Assembly (NCBI RefSeq): GCF_036320965.1
Contig: NC_092270.1
Location: forward strand, 19,329,940-19,393,939
Source of the DNA: Panulirus ornatus
Lineage: Eukaryota; Arthropoda; Malacostraca; Decapoda; Palinuridae
Direction of reading: 5' to 3'
Length of the DNA: 64,000 nt
In this document: piece by piece, positions 33,381-54,191 of the stretch
Position numbering within the stretch: position 1 is the first letter of the stretch
How the letters are laid out: the number at the start of each line of letters is the position of its first letter
Translations under genes and position numbers: made by a program
Notes under the pieces: model-generated
Seen by the model: the letters and a program-made list of their open reading frames with translations, nothing else
Told to the model about the DNA's origin: nothing
Databases searched by the model: none

Positions 33381-36107
33381 GAGTTGTGGGAGTATGTGAT
33401 AGAATGTAAGAAAGTAAATTCTCGATTACTATGGGTAAAACTGAAAGTTGATGGAGAGAGGTGGGTGATTATTGGTGCATATGCACCTGGGCATGAGAAG
33501 AAAGATCATGAGAGGCAAGTGTTTTGGGAGCAGCTAAATGAGTGTGTTAGCGGTTTTGATGCACGAGACCGGGTTATAGTGATGGGTGATTTGAATGCAA
33601 AGGTGAGTAATGTGGCAGTTGAGGGAATAATTGGTATGCATGGGGTGTTCAGTGTTGTAAATGGAAATGGTGAAGAGCTTGTAGATTTATGTGCTGAAAA
33701 AGGACTGATGATTGGGAATACCTGGTTTAAAAAGCGAGATATACATAAGTATACTTATGTAAGTAGGAGAGATGGCCAGAGAGCGTTATTGGATTACGTG
33801 TTAATTGACAGGCGCGCGAAAGAGAGACTTTTGGATGTTAATGTGCTGAGAGGTGCAACTGGAGGGATGTCTGATCATTATCTTGTGGAGGCTAAGGTGA
33901 AGATTAGTATGGGTTTTCAGAAAAGAGGAGTGAATGTTGGGGTGAAGAAGGTGGTGAGAGTAAGTGAGCTTGGGAAGGAGACCTGTGTGGGGAAGTACCA
34001 GGAGAGACTGTGTACAGAATGGAAAAAGGTGAGAACAATGGAAGTAAGGGGAGTGGGGGAGGAATGGGATGTATTTAGGGAATCAGTGATGGATTGCGCA
34101 AAAGATGCTTGTGGCATGAGAAGAGTGGGAGGTGGGCTGTTTAGAAAGGGTAGTGAGTGGTGGGATGAAGAAGTAAGAGTATTAGTGAAAGAGAAGAGAG
34201 AGGCATTTGGACGATTTTTGCAGGGAAAAAATGCAATTGAGTGGGAGAAGTATAAAAGAAAGAGACAGGAGGTCAAGAGAAAGGTGCAAGAGGTGAAAAA
34301 AAGGGCAAATGAGAGTTGGGGTGAGAGACTATCAGTAAATTTTAGGGAGAATAAAAAGATGTTCTGGAAGGAGGTAAATAGGGTGCGTAAGACAAGGGAG
34401 CAAATGGGAACTTCAGTGAAGGGCGCAAATGGGGAGGTGATAACAAGTAGCGGTGATGTGAGAAGGAGATGGAATGAGTATTTTGAAGGTTTGTTGAATG
34501 TGTCTGATGACAGAGTGGCAGATATAGGGTGTTTTGGTCGAGGTGGTGTGCAAAGTGAGAGGGTTAGGGAAAATGATTTGGTAAACAGAGAAGAGGTAGT
34601 AAAAGCTTTGCGGAAGATGAAAGCCGGCAAGGCAGCAGGTTTGGATGGTATTGCAGTGGAATTTATTAAAAAAGGGGGTGACTGTATTGCTGACTGGTTG
34701 GTAAGGTTATTTAATGTATGTATGACTCATGGTGAGGTGCCTGAGGATTGGCGGAATGCGTGCATAGTGCCATTGTACAAAGGCAAAGGGGATAAGAGTG
34801 AGTGCTCAAATTACAGAGGTATAAGTTTGTTGAGTATTCCTGGTAAATTATATGGGAGGGTATTGATTGAGAGGGCGAAGGCAGGTACAGAGCATCAGAT
34901 TGGGGAAGAGCAGTGCGGTTTCAGAAGTGGTAGAGGATGTGTGGATCAGGTGTTTGCTTTGAAGAATGTATGTGAGAAATACTTAGAAAAGCAAATGGAT
35001 TTGTATGTAGCATTTATGGATCTGGAGAAGGCATATGATAGAGTTGATAGAGATGCTCTGTGGAAGGTATTAAGAATATATGGTGTGGGAGGCAAGTTGT
35101 TAGAAGCAGTGAAAAGTTTTTATCGAGGATGTAAGGCATGTGTACGTGTAGGAAGAGAGGAAAGTGATTGGTTCTCAGTGAATGTAGGTTTGCGGCAGGG
35201 GTGTGTGATGTCTCCATGGTTGTTTAATTTGTTTATGGATGGGGTTGTAAGGGAGGTAAATGCAAGAGTCCTGGAAAGAGGGGCAAGTATGAAGTCTGTT
35301 GGGGATGAGAGAGCTTGGGAAGTGAGTCAGTTGTTGTTCGCTGATGATACAGCGCTGGTGGCTGATTCATGTGAGAAACTGCAGAAGCTGGTGACTGAGT
35401 TTGGTAAAGTGTGTGGAAGAAGAAAGTTGAGAGTAAATGTGAATAAGAGCAAGGTTATTAGGTACAGTAGGGGTGAGGGTCAAGTCAATTGGGAGGTGAG
35501 TTTGAATGGAGAAAAACTGGAGGAAGTGAAGTGTTTTAGATATCTGGGAGTGGATCTGTCAGCGGATGGAACCATGGAAGCGGAAGTGGATCATAGGGTG
35601 GGGGAGGGGGCGAAAATTTTGGGAGCCTTGAAAAATGTGTGGAAGTCGAGAACATTATCTCGGAAAGCAAAAATGGGTATGTTTGAGGGAATAGTGGTTC
35701 CAACAATGTTGTATGGTTGCGAGGCGTGGGCTATGGATAGAGATGTGCGCAGGAGGATGGATGTGCTGGAAATGAGATGTTTGAGGACAATGTGTGGTGT
35801 GAGGTGGTTTGATCGAGTAAGTAACGTAAGGGTAAGAGAGATGTGTGGAAATAAAAAGAGCGTGGTTGAGAGAGCAGAAGAGGGTGTTTTGAAATGGTTT
35901 GGGCACATGGAGAGAATGAGTGAGGAGAGATTGACCAAGAGGATATATGTGTCGGAGGTGGAGGGAACGAGGAGAAGAGGGAGACCAAATTGGAGGTGGA
36001 AAGATGGAGTGGAAAAGATTTTGTGTGATCGGGGCCTGAACATGCAGGAGGGTGAAAGGAGGGCAAGGAATAGAGTGAATTGGAGTCATGTGGTATACAG
36101 GGGTTGA
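33379..36107 (+). CDS. RTE endonuclease/reverse transcriptase, 5'-truncated but otherwise open
   Basis: Element homology begins at GAGTTGTGGG, equivalent to residue 90-91 of the 999-residue protein of copy B, and stays open to a TGA at 36105-36107. The frame happens to run on upstream into flanking DNA to an ATG at 33288, which is not the element's own start. Visible endonuclease residues are GDLNAKV (Asp codon at 33588) and SDHYLVEAK (His codon at 33876); the N-terminal Asn and Glu motifs are lost. RT motifs present are AAGLDGIAVEFI, YRGISLLSIPGKLYGR, CGFRSGRGCVDQVF, AFMDLEKAYDRVDRD, RQGCVMSPWLFNLFMDG and FADD at 35337-35348. The C-terminal [12 protein letters not shown] and WFGHMERM region is typical of RTE. 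Without the endonuclease N-terminus it should not retrotranspose by itself. Confidence 0.93.
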
Positions 36108-36313
36108 CGTGCTGTCAGTGGATTGAATCAAGGCATGTGAAGCGTCTGGGGTAAACCATGGAAAGCTGTGTAGGTATGTATATTTGCGTGTGTGGACGTG
36201 TGTATGTACATGTGTATGGGGGGGGGGTTGGGCCATTTCTTTCGTCTGTTTCCTTGCGCTACCTCGCAAACGCGGGAGACAGCGACAAAGTATAAAAAAA
36301 AAAAAAAAAAAAA
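33381..36313 (+). mobile_element. RTE non-LTR retrotransposon copy A, 5'-truncated
   Basis: Consists of the truncated ORF, a short 3' UTR (36108-36293) and a poly(A) tail (36294-36313), bounded by an exact 12-bp target-site duplication. The 3' UTR carries the family hairpin at 36257-36284. Protein identity to copy B is very high (only scattered substitutions), so the insertion is young. Orientation is opposite to the CR1/Jockey-like fragment next to it. Confidence 0.95.
36257..36284 (+). other. 3'-terminal hairpin of the RTE family
   Basis: CGCTACCTCGCAAACGCGGG followed by AGACAGCG can fold as CGCT with AGCG outside and CTCGC with GCGGG (one G-U) inside, around an AAAC-type loop. The same structure, with changed bases, closes the small non-autonomous elements. 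By analogy with other non-LTR elements this would be the site read by the reverse transcriptase; that role is inferred. Confidence 0.55.
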
Positions 36314-36325
36314 ATTAACTATCAG

Positions 36326-37627
36326 TGCATAAAAATCAGGTGTAAACATAAAAACATAATAACCATACATTTTGTATAAAACACCAAGAATAAGATAAAT
36401 TTTGGCAGCGATATGAAGTTAGGTGACATTTTCATATGTTTTGCTGATTTCTATACTTGCTTTACCTCTCTACACAATAACTAATCCCACACTTCCCCTG
36501 GTCTTCAAGTGCTCTCCACTCTCGCCTTATTCATTACCCAGGATAAGAAAATTTCTCTCAATGTTGCTCTGATGTCCTTAATTCATTCTCCATATAGTAT
36601 ACAACCATTGCCAAGAAAAAAATCCCAAAGAATAAACATGACCTTAAATTACATATCTAATAGGATAATTTACCAGCTTAGCTTCAAATGAAAACTTGCT
36701 TTGCAAATCAAGGACTTTTGTTTAAAAACATTAAAACATGGATCAGAAAACAGAAAAAAATGAGAGTACGAGTTGAAGCATTACATCTTGCATTGCATTA
36801 TCAAAATAAGGCAAAAATGACGATGTTATATCTAGAGTAAATGTGTGGTTAATATCACATCCTGGTGATACTCGTGTATAGACTGTACAAAAATCTTACC
36901 TAATCTACCTAGCAGCAAGATTTTAACTTATTTTTGATATTATCCAATTAGAGAAAACACAAACATGCTCAAGATTATGCCAACTGCCAACAAGTGTCAA
37001 CTAATACGCAACATTACAAGTGGTCTCTAACGCCAGAATCCAGTCACCCTACAAGCCATTTCATGCAGTCCCCAGCAGATCAGACTGACATTGGTATATT
37101 CATTATAAACCTCCGTTGCCATGGAAGGTTAGGTGCAATTTCGAAAGACTTTGTTGATTCTTATACGAGTGTTTAACCTACTTTTACATTAATCAACTCT
37201 ACATTTCCCAATATTCATAACCCTCATCACTAATGCTTTAACATTGTACAGCATAATATGCCAAATATAATATTCTATAAAATAACATAATGTTCTAAAT
37301 ATATTATAATGTAATATAATCAGATATGTTCCAAATATAATATAATTCAATATAATATCTCATATAATGCTGCAAATCCTGCTCTCCAGCTTTGATTTCC
37401 TTCTCCAAACCTTACCATTACAGAGTACAAGTCAACCTCGCCATTACTGAGTACGACAACTCAGTCTCCACAGTCAGTTTCAACGTATAATTTAACAAAT
37501 AATTTTCCCTCAATAATTACCTTTACGATAACTTCTTTCTAACCTACCAAACTCACGGAAAAATGTATTCTCCTCCACACAACATTCATTTGACTGAAAC
37601 CTCTGATACATTTTCCCTCGGCATAAG
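36326..37627. other. no gene recognised
   Basis: AT-rich DNA. 37240-37380 is an irregular run of TAATATA-type words. Frames at 36509-36691 and 36994-37176 are unrecognised. Confidence 0.5.
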
Positions 37628-38430
37628 TCAACATGTAAATTAATAAGCACGTAAATACATATTTACAACCACGAGACAATTTACAACAGTGTATGTGTGT
37701 CAATCCAGACCATGAGAGACCTGACGTGTTGGTGGAATGATCTTCAACATGTAAATGAACAACCACGTAAATACATATTTACAACCAGGAGACAATTTAC
37801 AACGGGGTGTGTGTGTCAATCCAGACCATGAGAGACCTGATGTGTTGGTGGCATGATTTACAACATGTAAATGAATAAGCACGTAAATATACATTTACAA
37901 CCACGAGACAATTTACAAAGGTGTGTGTGTGTCAATCCAGACCATGAGGGACCTGATGTGTTGGTGGCATGATTTACAACATGTAAATGAATAAGCACAT
38001 AAATATACATTTACAACCACATGAGACAATTTACAACGGTGTCTCTCAATCTAGACCATGAGAGTCCTGACGTGTTGGTGGCACGATTTTCAACATGTAA
38101 ATGAATAAGCACGTAAATGCATATTTACAACCACATGAGACAATTTACAACGGTGTCTCTCAATCCAGACCATGAGAGTCCTGACGCGTTGGTGGCACGA
38201 TTTTCAACATGTAAATGAATAAGCACGTAAATGCATATTTACAACCACATGAGACAATTTACAACGGTGTCTCTCAATCCAGACCATGAGAGTCCTGACG
38301 CGTTGGTGGCACGATTTTCAACATGTAAATGAATAAGCACGTAAATGCATATTTACAACCACATGAGACAATTTACAACAGTGTGTGTGTCAATCCATGA
38401 GAGACCTGACATGTTGGTGGCTTGATTTAC
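37628..38430. repeat. 114-bp minisatellite, seven copies
   Basis: CAACATGTAAATGAATAAGC starts at 38091, 38205 and 38319, spacing 114, with older copies at about 37632, 37747, 37861 and 37977. The three right-hand units are nearly identical (TCTCTCAATC variant); the left ones carry a GTGTGTGTGTCAATC variant of changing length. Each unit contains the near-palindrome GTAAATATACATTTAC. Confidence 0.95.
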
Positions 38431-38542
38431 AAGCTGGTGACGATTCTGTGAGAGGTTCTACGGGCATGTAAATGTGTAAATCATCCAGACAACCCGTCAT
38501 TAAGGTCGTGAAGGAGTGGCACTGACACCCCGATAAGTTCTG

Positions 38543-38635
38543 TCACCATAAAGATACTGTGGACACCTTGGCTCTGCCTGAGCCAGCGTGCCATATGAAA
38601 CTTTCTATGTCCCCCGTGGTTGACAGCCCCGCCAT
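38543..38635 (-). CDS. possible small first coding exon or uORF
   Basis: On the minus strand an ATG in good context (GGGAGCCATGGCG) opens 30 codons, MAGLSTTGDIESFIWHAGSG onward, to a TGA. Within it CCAAG|GTGTCC could act as a donor. It lies about 165 bp downstream (minus sense) of the CRE-like palindrome. No homology recognised; it may be noise. Confidence 0.2.
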   Translation of the reverse strand: MAGLSTTGDIESFIWHAGSGRAKVSTVSLW

Positions 38636-38742
38636 GGCTCCCAGCACAATATTCAGGTCAGCGTACATGAACCCTACGTGTCTTAATGACGTAGTCCTCC
38701 TTAATTAACAATTACAGGGTAGAATAATGTATTTTGTCTCAC

Positions 38743-38812
38743 CTTGAACCGAGGAGACACTTGGCACACCCTCCCTCACCAGTGTTGTTGATAGAGGTGT
38801 GTGACGTCACAC
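38743..38812 (-). promoter_or_regulatory. possible promoter/first exon with CRE-type palindrome
   Basis: GTGTGACGTCACAC at 38799-38812 is a perfect 14-bp palindrome containing the full CREB/ATF site TGACGTCA. Minus-sense downstream sequence is GC-richer than its surroundings and reaches a good donor, TTCAAG|GTGAGA, at 38743. A non-coding first exon of a minus-strand gene would look like this, but no downstream exons were identified. Confidence 0.3.
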
Positions 38813-39435
38813 ATTCAGCCAAGCTGAAAATTATTCTATCCATAAAAATCATAATTTAAATACTTTTTGGAAAGAAGAGTCCATTAGGATAATACTTCTG
38901 AAATCTGTTATTTTTTAAATATGACAGAAAGGGGTGAAATCTGCATAAAATACCTACACTCAAACGCATCTTTCATAGAAAATATTTCGTGGGTAACTCA
39001 TCTATCATCAATTATTTCTAAGCATTATATCCACAGGTAGTCTGTAAGATTTCAGATTTTCTTAATAACTAACAATAACTCATCCTTTACATATAATTTC
39101 CAAAAGACCAATCTATAACTACAATATACATTTACACGCGAGTCCAAGTGGCATTAAAATGCTACGTTTAACAGCTTGGAAAGTGGTGCACATACGAAAT
39201 CCACGTTGGTGCTTTGGAACATCATTTTGAAAACTTCTACGGTTTTAAGCAATGTTGATCGGTTGTTCTGTTAGATAACTTCCTATATATTCATATTCAA
39301 ACGCCGTTTCCTGCCTTAGGGAAGTAAGGGAGGGAACAGAAGATAGACAGCAATGCCTCACATCCATTCTATGAATTGAAGTTTTGTGCAACAAAAAAAC
39401 ACAGCTTGCTGAACAAAACCAGGATACTATTTCTT
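38813..39435. other. no gene recognised
   Basis: AT-rich DNA; nothing beyond short chance frames. Confidence 0.5.
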
Positions 39436-39439
39436 CACA

Positions 39440-43292
<3,853 letters not shown>

Positions 43293-43307
43293 TATACATA
43301 TATATAT

Positions 43308-43347
<40 letters not shown>

Positions 43348-43385
43348 GCACATACACACACACACACACACATACATATATATAC
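43293..43385. repeat. compound (TA/CA)n microsatellite
   Basis: Mixed TATACATA and (CA)n runs immediately beside the 5' end of RTE copy B. Confidence 0.95.
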
Positions 43386-43564
43386 ATATGAAAAATGTAA
43401 GAAACAATTTAGAAAACAAACTTTTAGCTTGAAATGAATGAAAAAAAATGAATGTCACATAATGGTTCAACCTCTGGCTATGGAAAAGGAAGTGTACAAT
43501 TTATTCACACAAACGTCAATAGCAGTTCTCATCAATTTCATCACTGTGTCAATAAGCTTCAATG

Positions 43565-43568
<4 letters not shown>

Positions 43569-43645
<77 letters not shown>
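43569..43645. repeat. (TA)n microsatellite
   Basis: About 38 TA units, abutting the T-rich (poly(A) complement) end of RTE copy C. Confidence 0.97.
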
Positions 43646-43647
<2 letters not shown>

Positions 43648-43809
43648 CTATTTTTTTTTCTTTTTTCTTATTATTATACTTTGTCGCTGTCTCCCGCGTT
43701 AGCGAGGTAGCGCAAGGAAACACACGAAAGAATGGCCCAACCCACCCACATACACATGTATATACATACGCGTCCACACATGCCCATATACATACCTATA
43801 CATCTCAAC

Positions 43810-43890
<81 letters not shown>

Positions 43891-45485
43891 GACATATACA
43901 TATATACACATGTACATAATTCATATTGTCTGCCCTTATTGATTCCCGCCGCCACCCCGCCACACATGAAATGACAACCCCCTCCCCCATATGTGCGCGA
44001 GGTAGCGCTAGGAAAAGACAACAAAGGCCACATTCGTTCACACTCAGTCTCTAGCTGTCATATGTAATGCACCGAAACCACAGCTCCCTTTCCACATCCA
44101 GGCCATACAAAACTTTCCATGGTTTACCCCAGATGCTTCACATGCCCTGGTTCAATCCATTGACAGCACGTCGACCCCGGTATACCACAGTTTCAATTCA
44201 ATCTATTCCTTGCACACCTTTCACCCTCCTGCATGTTCAGGCCCCGATCACTCAAAATCTTTTTCACTCCATCTTTCCACCTCCAATTTGGTCTCCCGCT
44301 TCTCCTCGTTCCCTCCACCTCTGACATATATATCCTCTTTGTCAATCTTTCCTCACTCATTCTCTCGAAGTGACCAAACCATTTCAAAAGACCCTCTTCT
44401 GCTCTCTCAACCACACTCTTTATTACCGCACATCTCTCTTACCCTTTCATTACTTACCCGATCAAACAACCTCACACCACATATTGTCCTCAAACATCTC
44501 ATTTCCAACACATCCACCCTCCTCCGCAAAACCCTATATATAGCCCATGCCTCGCAACCATATAACATTGTTGGAACCACTATTCCTTCAAACATAGATA
44601 TCTTTGCTTTCCATGATAACGTTCTCGACTTCCACACATTTTTCATCATTCCCAGAACTTTCGCCCCCTCCCCCACCCCTATGACTCACTTCCGCTTCCA
44701 TGTTTCCATCCGCCGCCAAATCCACTACCAGATATCTAAAACACTTCACTTCCTCCAGTTTTTCTCCATTCAAACTTACCTCCCAATTGACTTGTCCCTC
44801 AACCATACTGTACCTAATAACCTTGCACGTATTCACATTTACTCTCAGCTTTCTTCTTTCACACACTTTACCGAACTGAGTCACCAGTTTCTGCAGTTTC
44901 TCACCCGAATAAGCCACCAGCGATGTATCATGAGCGAACAACAACTGACTCACTTCCCAAGCTCTCTCGTCCACAACAGACTGCATACTTGCCCCTCTTT
45001 CCAAAACTCTTGCATTCACCTCCTTAACAACCCCATCCATAAGCAAATTAAACAACCATGGAGACATCACGCACCCCTGCCGCAAACCAACATTCACTGA
45101 GAACCAATCACTTTCCTCTCTTCCTACACGTACACATGCCTTACATCCTTGATAAAAACTTTTCACTACTTCTAACAACTTTCCTCCCACACCATATATT
45201 CTTAATACCTTCCACAGAGCATCTCTATCAACTCTATCATATGTCTTCTCCAGATCCATAAATGCTACATACAAATCCATTTGCTTTTCTAAGTATTTCT
45301 CACATACATTCTTCAAAGCAATCACCTGATCCACACATTCTCTACCACTTCTGAAACCACACTGCTCTTCCCCAATCTGATGCTCTGTACATGCCTTCAC
45401 CCTCTCAATCAATACCCTCCCATATAATTTACCAGGAATACTCAACAAACTTATACCTCTGTAATTTGAGCACTCACCCCTATCC
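43646..45485 (-). mobile_element. RTE copy C, long-3'UTR subfamily, 5'-truncated and decayed
   Basis: From right to left (sense): RT from NYRGI at about 45475, with MLSIPGKLYGRVLIERVK and CGFRSGRECVDQVI, then the C-terminal region, then a long 3' UTR (about 44150-43680) that contains its own (TA)n tract at 43811-43884. The catalytic motif reads FAHD instead of FADD (SQLLFAHDTSLVAYSG), and frameshifts break the ORF near 44670 and 44410. The equivalent of the copy B stop codon is CGA here, so the frame would continue. Truncated upstream at a CA tract (45487). Confidence 0.92.
43811..43884. repeat. (TA)n expanded inside the RTE copy C 3' UTR
   Basis: In the equivalent UTR of copy F (about 51760-51785) only a short TATATATATG run is present, so this tract has expanded after insertion. 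Confidence 0.85.
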
Positions 45486-45486
45486 C

Positions 45487-45635
45487 CCTACACACACACA
45501 CACAAACATACACAATCACCGTTTCCCGCATTAGCGAAGGGGCGCCAGGAAACAGACAAAGAAAGACCCATCCATTTGTATACACACTCACACACGTACA
45601 TATACATATAAACATATATAAATATACATACAAAT
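45487..45635 (-). mobile_element. isolated RTE-type tail fragment
   Basis: Contains ACCGTTTCCCGCATTAGCGA then AGGGGCGCCAGGAAACAGAC, the complement of the family terminal hairpin, followed by the usual TGTATACACAC/CATACA-rich 3' UTR stretch. No coding part. Confidence 0.7.
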
Positions 45636-45745
45636 AGGGGAGAAAGAATACTTCCCAAGTATTCCCCGCGTGTCATAGAAGGCGACTAAAGGGGGCAGGA
45701 GCGGGGGGCTGAAAACCCTCCCCTCCTTGTATTTAGATTTCTAAA
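45636..45745 (+). mobile_element. isolated RTE 5' head
   Basis: AGGGGAGAAAGAATACTTCC through GTCATAGAAGGCGACTAAAG to CCCTCCCCTCCTTGTATTTA. The ending matches the RTE 5' UTR, not the small element, in which a poly(T) tract follows the C-run. It stops about where the RTE start codon would be, and (TA)n follows. Confidence 0.75.
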
Positions 45746-45754
45746 AGATGAAAC

Positions 45755-45755
<1 letters not shown>

Positions 45756-45822
<67 letters not shown>
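45756..45822. repeat. (TA)n microsatellite
   Basis: About 33 TA units between an RTE head and the tail of small element S5. Confidence 0.96.
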
Positions 45823-45831
<9 letters not shown>

Positions 45832-45839
45832 ATATATAA

Positions 45840-46058
45840 TTTCAGGCATAGTCGCTATTTCCAGCGTTGGCGAGGTAGCGTCATGAACAGAGGACTGAGC
45901 CATATAGGAGAAAAAATTCTCACTTGGCTCCATTCTTTGTTCCCTCTTTTGGAGGAGTGAAAACTGGAGGGGAAAGATTCCCAGTCCCCAGCTCCCTCCC
46001 CTATGAGTCCCCTTCTACGACACGCACCGAAGACGTAGGAAGTATTCTTTCTCCCATC

Positions 46059-46062
<4 letters not shown>
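45840..46062 (-). mobile_element. small non-autonomous retroelement, copy S5
   Basis: The tail complement (GCTATTTCCAGCGTTGGCGA, GGTAGCG) is at the left, GAGGACTGAGCC follows, and the head complement (AGTATTCTTTCTCCCATCCC) is at the right, ending at (TA)n. Diverged from the consensus but full length. Confidence 0.82.

Positions 46063-46092
<30 letters not shown>
46062..46092. repeat. (TA)n microsatellite
   Basis: About 15 TA units joining the head of S5 to a short unassigned stretch. Confidence 0.9.
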
Positions 46093-46094
<2 letters not shown>

Positions 46095-46171
46095 GATGGA
46101 GAGGGGAAGCGGGCGAGGGGTGACCCAGCCATTCATCTGCACGTGTATATACATAAACATATATATATACA

Positions 46172-46316
46172 TCCCTCTGGTTTTTTGCTTTTCCAAGGGA
46201 AGGAATGGAGAAGGGGGTGAGGGAAGGGGTGTCGGGTGGAGATTTTTTCCTCCGGGGCTCAGTCTTCTGTTCTTGACGCTACCTCTTTGATGCAGGAAAT
46301 GGGGAATAGTATGAAA
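46172..46316 (+). mobile_element. small non-autonomous retroelement, copy S6, 5'-truncated
   Basis: Begins in the middle T-tract region (GGTTTTTTGCTTTTCCAAGG) and runs to the tail GCTACCTCTTTGATGCAGGA then AATGGGGAATAG. The head half is absent. Simple repeats follow. Confidence 0.8.
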
Positions 46317-46319
46317 AAG

Positions 46320-46344
46320 ACACACACGCACATTATATATACAT

Positions 46345-46438
<94 letters not shown>
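46320..46438. repeat. CA/TA compound tract ending in (TA)n
   Basis: A short CA-rich lead then about 42 TA units, running without any spacer into the histidyl-tRNA synthetase coding sequence at 46439. Confidence 0.96.
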
Positions 46439-46440
<2 letters not shown>

Positions 46441-46960
46441 CACTGGAGTTATTTATGAGGCTGTGTTGATGGCAGGCCAGTCTCCTAAAGAAGAAGGAAC
46501 TGTGGGAAGTGTAGCTGGAGGTGGGCGGTATGATGGTCTGGTTGGGATGTTTGACCCCAAAAAGAAGAATGTACCTTGTGTTGGTTTAAGCTTTGGGATC
46601 GAGAGATTGTTTGCTATTCAAGAACAGAAACAACGAGCTGAAAACTTCAAACTTCGATCAACACAAACTCAGGTGTTTGTAGCTCCTACATGTAAAGGAA
46701 TGGTACACGAGAAGTTGAAACTTATTGGACTTCTGCATGAAGCTGCCATTAAGGCTGAGAGTAGCTACAAGAACAACCCAAAGATTCTCAATCAACTACA
46801 GTATTCTGAAGACAATTTGATTCTCTTAGTAGTCCTGATTGGGGAGTCAGAAGTTCAAGAGGGTGTGGTGAAATTACGTGAAACACTCACACGTGAAGAG
46901 GTCACAGTCAAGAGGGAGGAATTGGTAGCCACAATCAAGCAAAGGCTTTCAAAAACCTAA
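46439..46960 (+). CDS. HARS1: histidyl-tRNA synthetase, C-terminal part (probable 5'-truncated retrocopy)
   Basis: Encodes about 173 residues ending in TAA. HisRS attaches histidine to tRNA-His in the cytosol. The sequence opens at TGVIYEAVL, which in animal HisRS follows the RGLDYY histidine motif (missing here). It then has [15 protein letters not shown] (second histidine-binding motif) and [13 protein letters not shown] (class II motif 3), then an anticodon-binding domain from about residue 75 with [31 protein letters not shown] and [12 protein letters not shown]. There is no stop, frameshift or intron. In vertebrates this region spans several exons (known of the family), and no splice acceptor is visible where coding meets (TA)n, so I favour a recent processed copy. 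A real, intron-poor terminal exon is the alternative. The identification as HisRS is secure; the status as gene or retrocopy is not. Confidence 0.9.
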
Positions 46961-47193
46961 AAGGATCAGGTATTAAAAATGTTCTTTGCAAGAATGGTTT
47001 AAAACTAGTAATTTAAGTTTAAAGACAGTAACAAGCACAACAGTACTCCTGGTCATTACCTGTGATAAGTAACTTTATCATAAATCCTGAGTTGTATTCC
47101 AGTAGCTCATGAGAAATAAACTTTGGAAAATGAATTTTTACTTAGTTTATTTTCGTGCAAAACTTTGGAAAATGAATTCTTATTTAGTTTATT
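46961..47193 (+). other. 3' UTR of the histidyl-tRNA synthetase copy
   Basis: AT-rich sequence after the stop, with AATAAA at 47115-47120. No poly(A) follows that signal. A ~41-bp segment (AAACTTTGGAAAATGAATTT and onward) is tandemly repeated, at 47118-47151 and 47159-47193. The small element S7 starts immediately after. Confidence 0.7.
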
Positions 47194-48081
<888 letters not shown>

Positions 48082-48102
48082 ATATATATATAGATATATA
48101 TA

Positions 48103-48156
<54 letters not shown>

Positions 48157-48159
48157 TAT

Positions 48160-48236
<77 letters not shown>
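48082..48236. repeat. (TA)n tract with TAGA interruptions
   Basis: About 77 TA-type units interrupted by TAGATATA groups near 48090-48105 and 48155-48165. Confidence 0.96.
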
Positions 48237-48237
<1 letters not shown>

Positions 48238-48493
48238 CAAGAGGTCACAGTGGTGCGCGTGATCCAGTATGCGCAAAAAGACAAAACAGGAAAAGGAAAC
48301 ACGATAAATCCCCAAGTGCACTTTCGTGTAATGATCACATCGTCAGGGGAGATGCAAGAGTAAGGTCGAAGACGTAGAACAGTCAATTGATATGCATGGG
48401 AGAGACTTCTTTACCAAAATTCGTCTTAGCTACGTCTCTTCCTTCTATATCAACTGACTAACTATCAAACTAAAAGTCTTCTGTTCCATTCTC
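48237..48493. other. unassigned, dispersed-repeat-like segment
   Basis: GC-balanced sequence unlike the surrounding TA tracts, with wording such as GTGGTGCGCGTGATCCAGTA and AAGTGCACTTTCGTGTAATG. It looks like the end of another interspersed repeat, possibly linked to the Penelope-like fragment at 54846, but nothing in it proves a class. Confidence 0.35.

Positions 48494-54104
<5,611 letters not shown>

Positions 54105-54187
<83 letters not shown>
54105..54187. repeat. (TA)n between two RTE heads
   Basis: About 41 TA units separating the truncated upstream end of copy G (minus) from the 5' head of copy H (plus). Confidence 0.97.

Positions 54188-54191
<4 letters not shown>

Noticed and set aside
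33917..34630. Antisense open frames opposite the RTE copies (also 41647-42363, 49310-50053, 40146-40622 and others)
   Set aside because: Shadows caused by the C-poor sense strand. They mirror the RTE ORF and have no motif of their own.
46349..46438. N-terminal extension of the HisRS frame into the (TA)n tract, starting at an ATG at 46349
   Set aside because: The residues are a Tyr-Ile repeat from the microsatellite. HisRS homology begins only at 46439, so that ATG is fortuitous.
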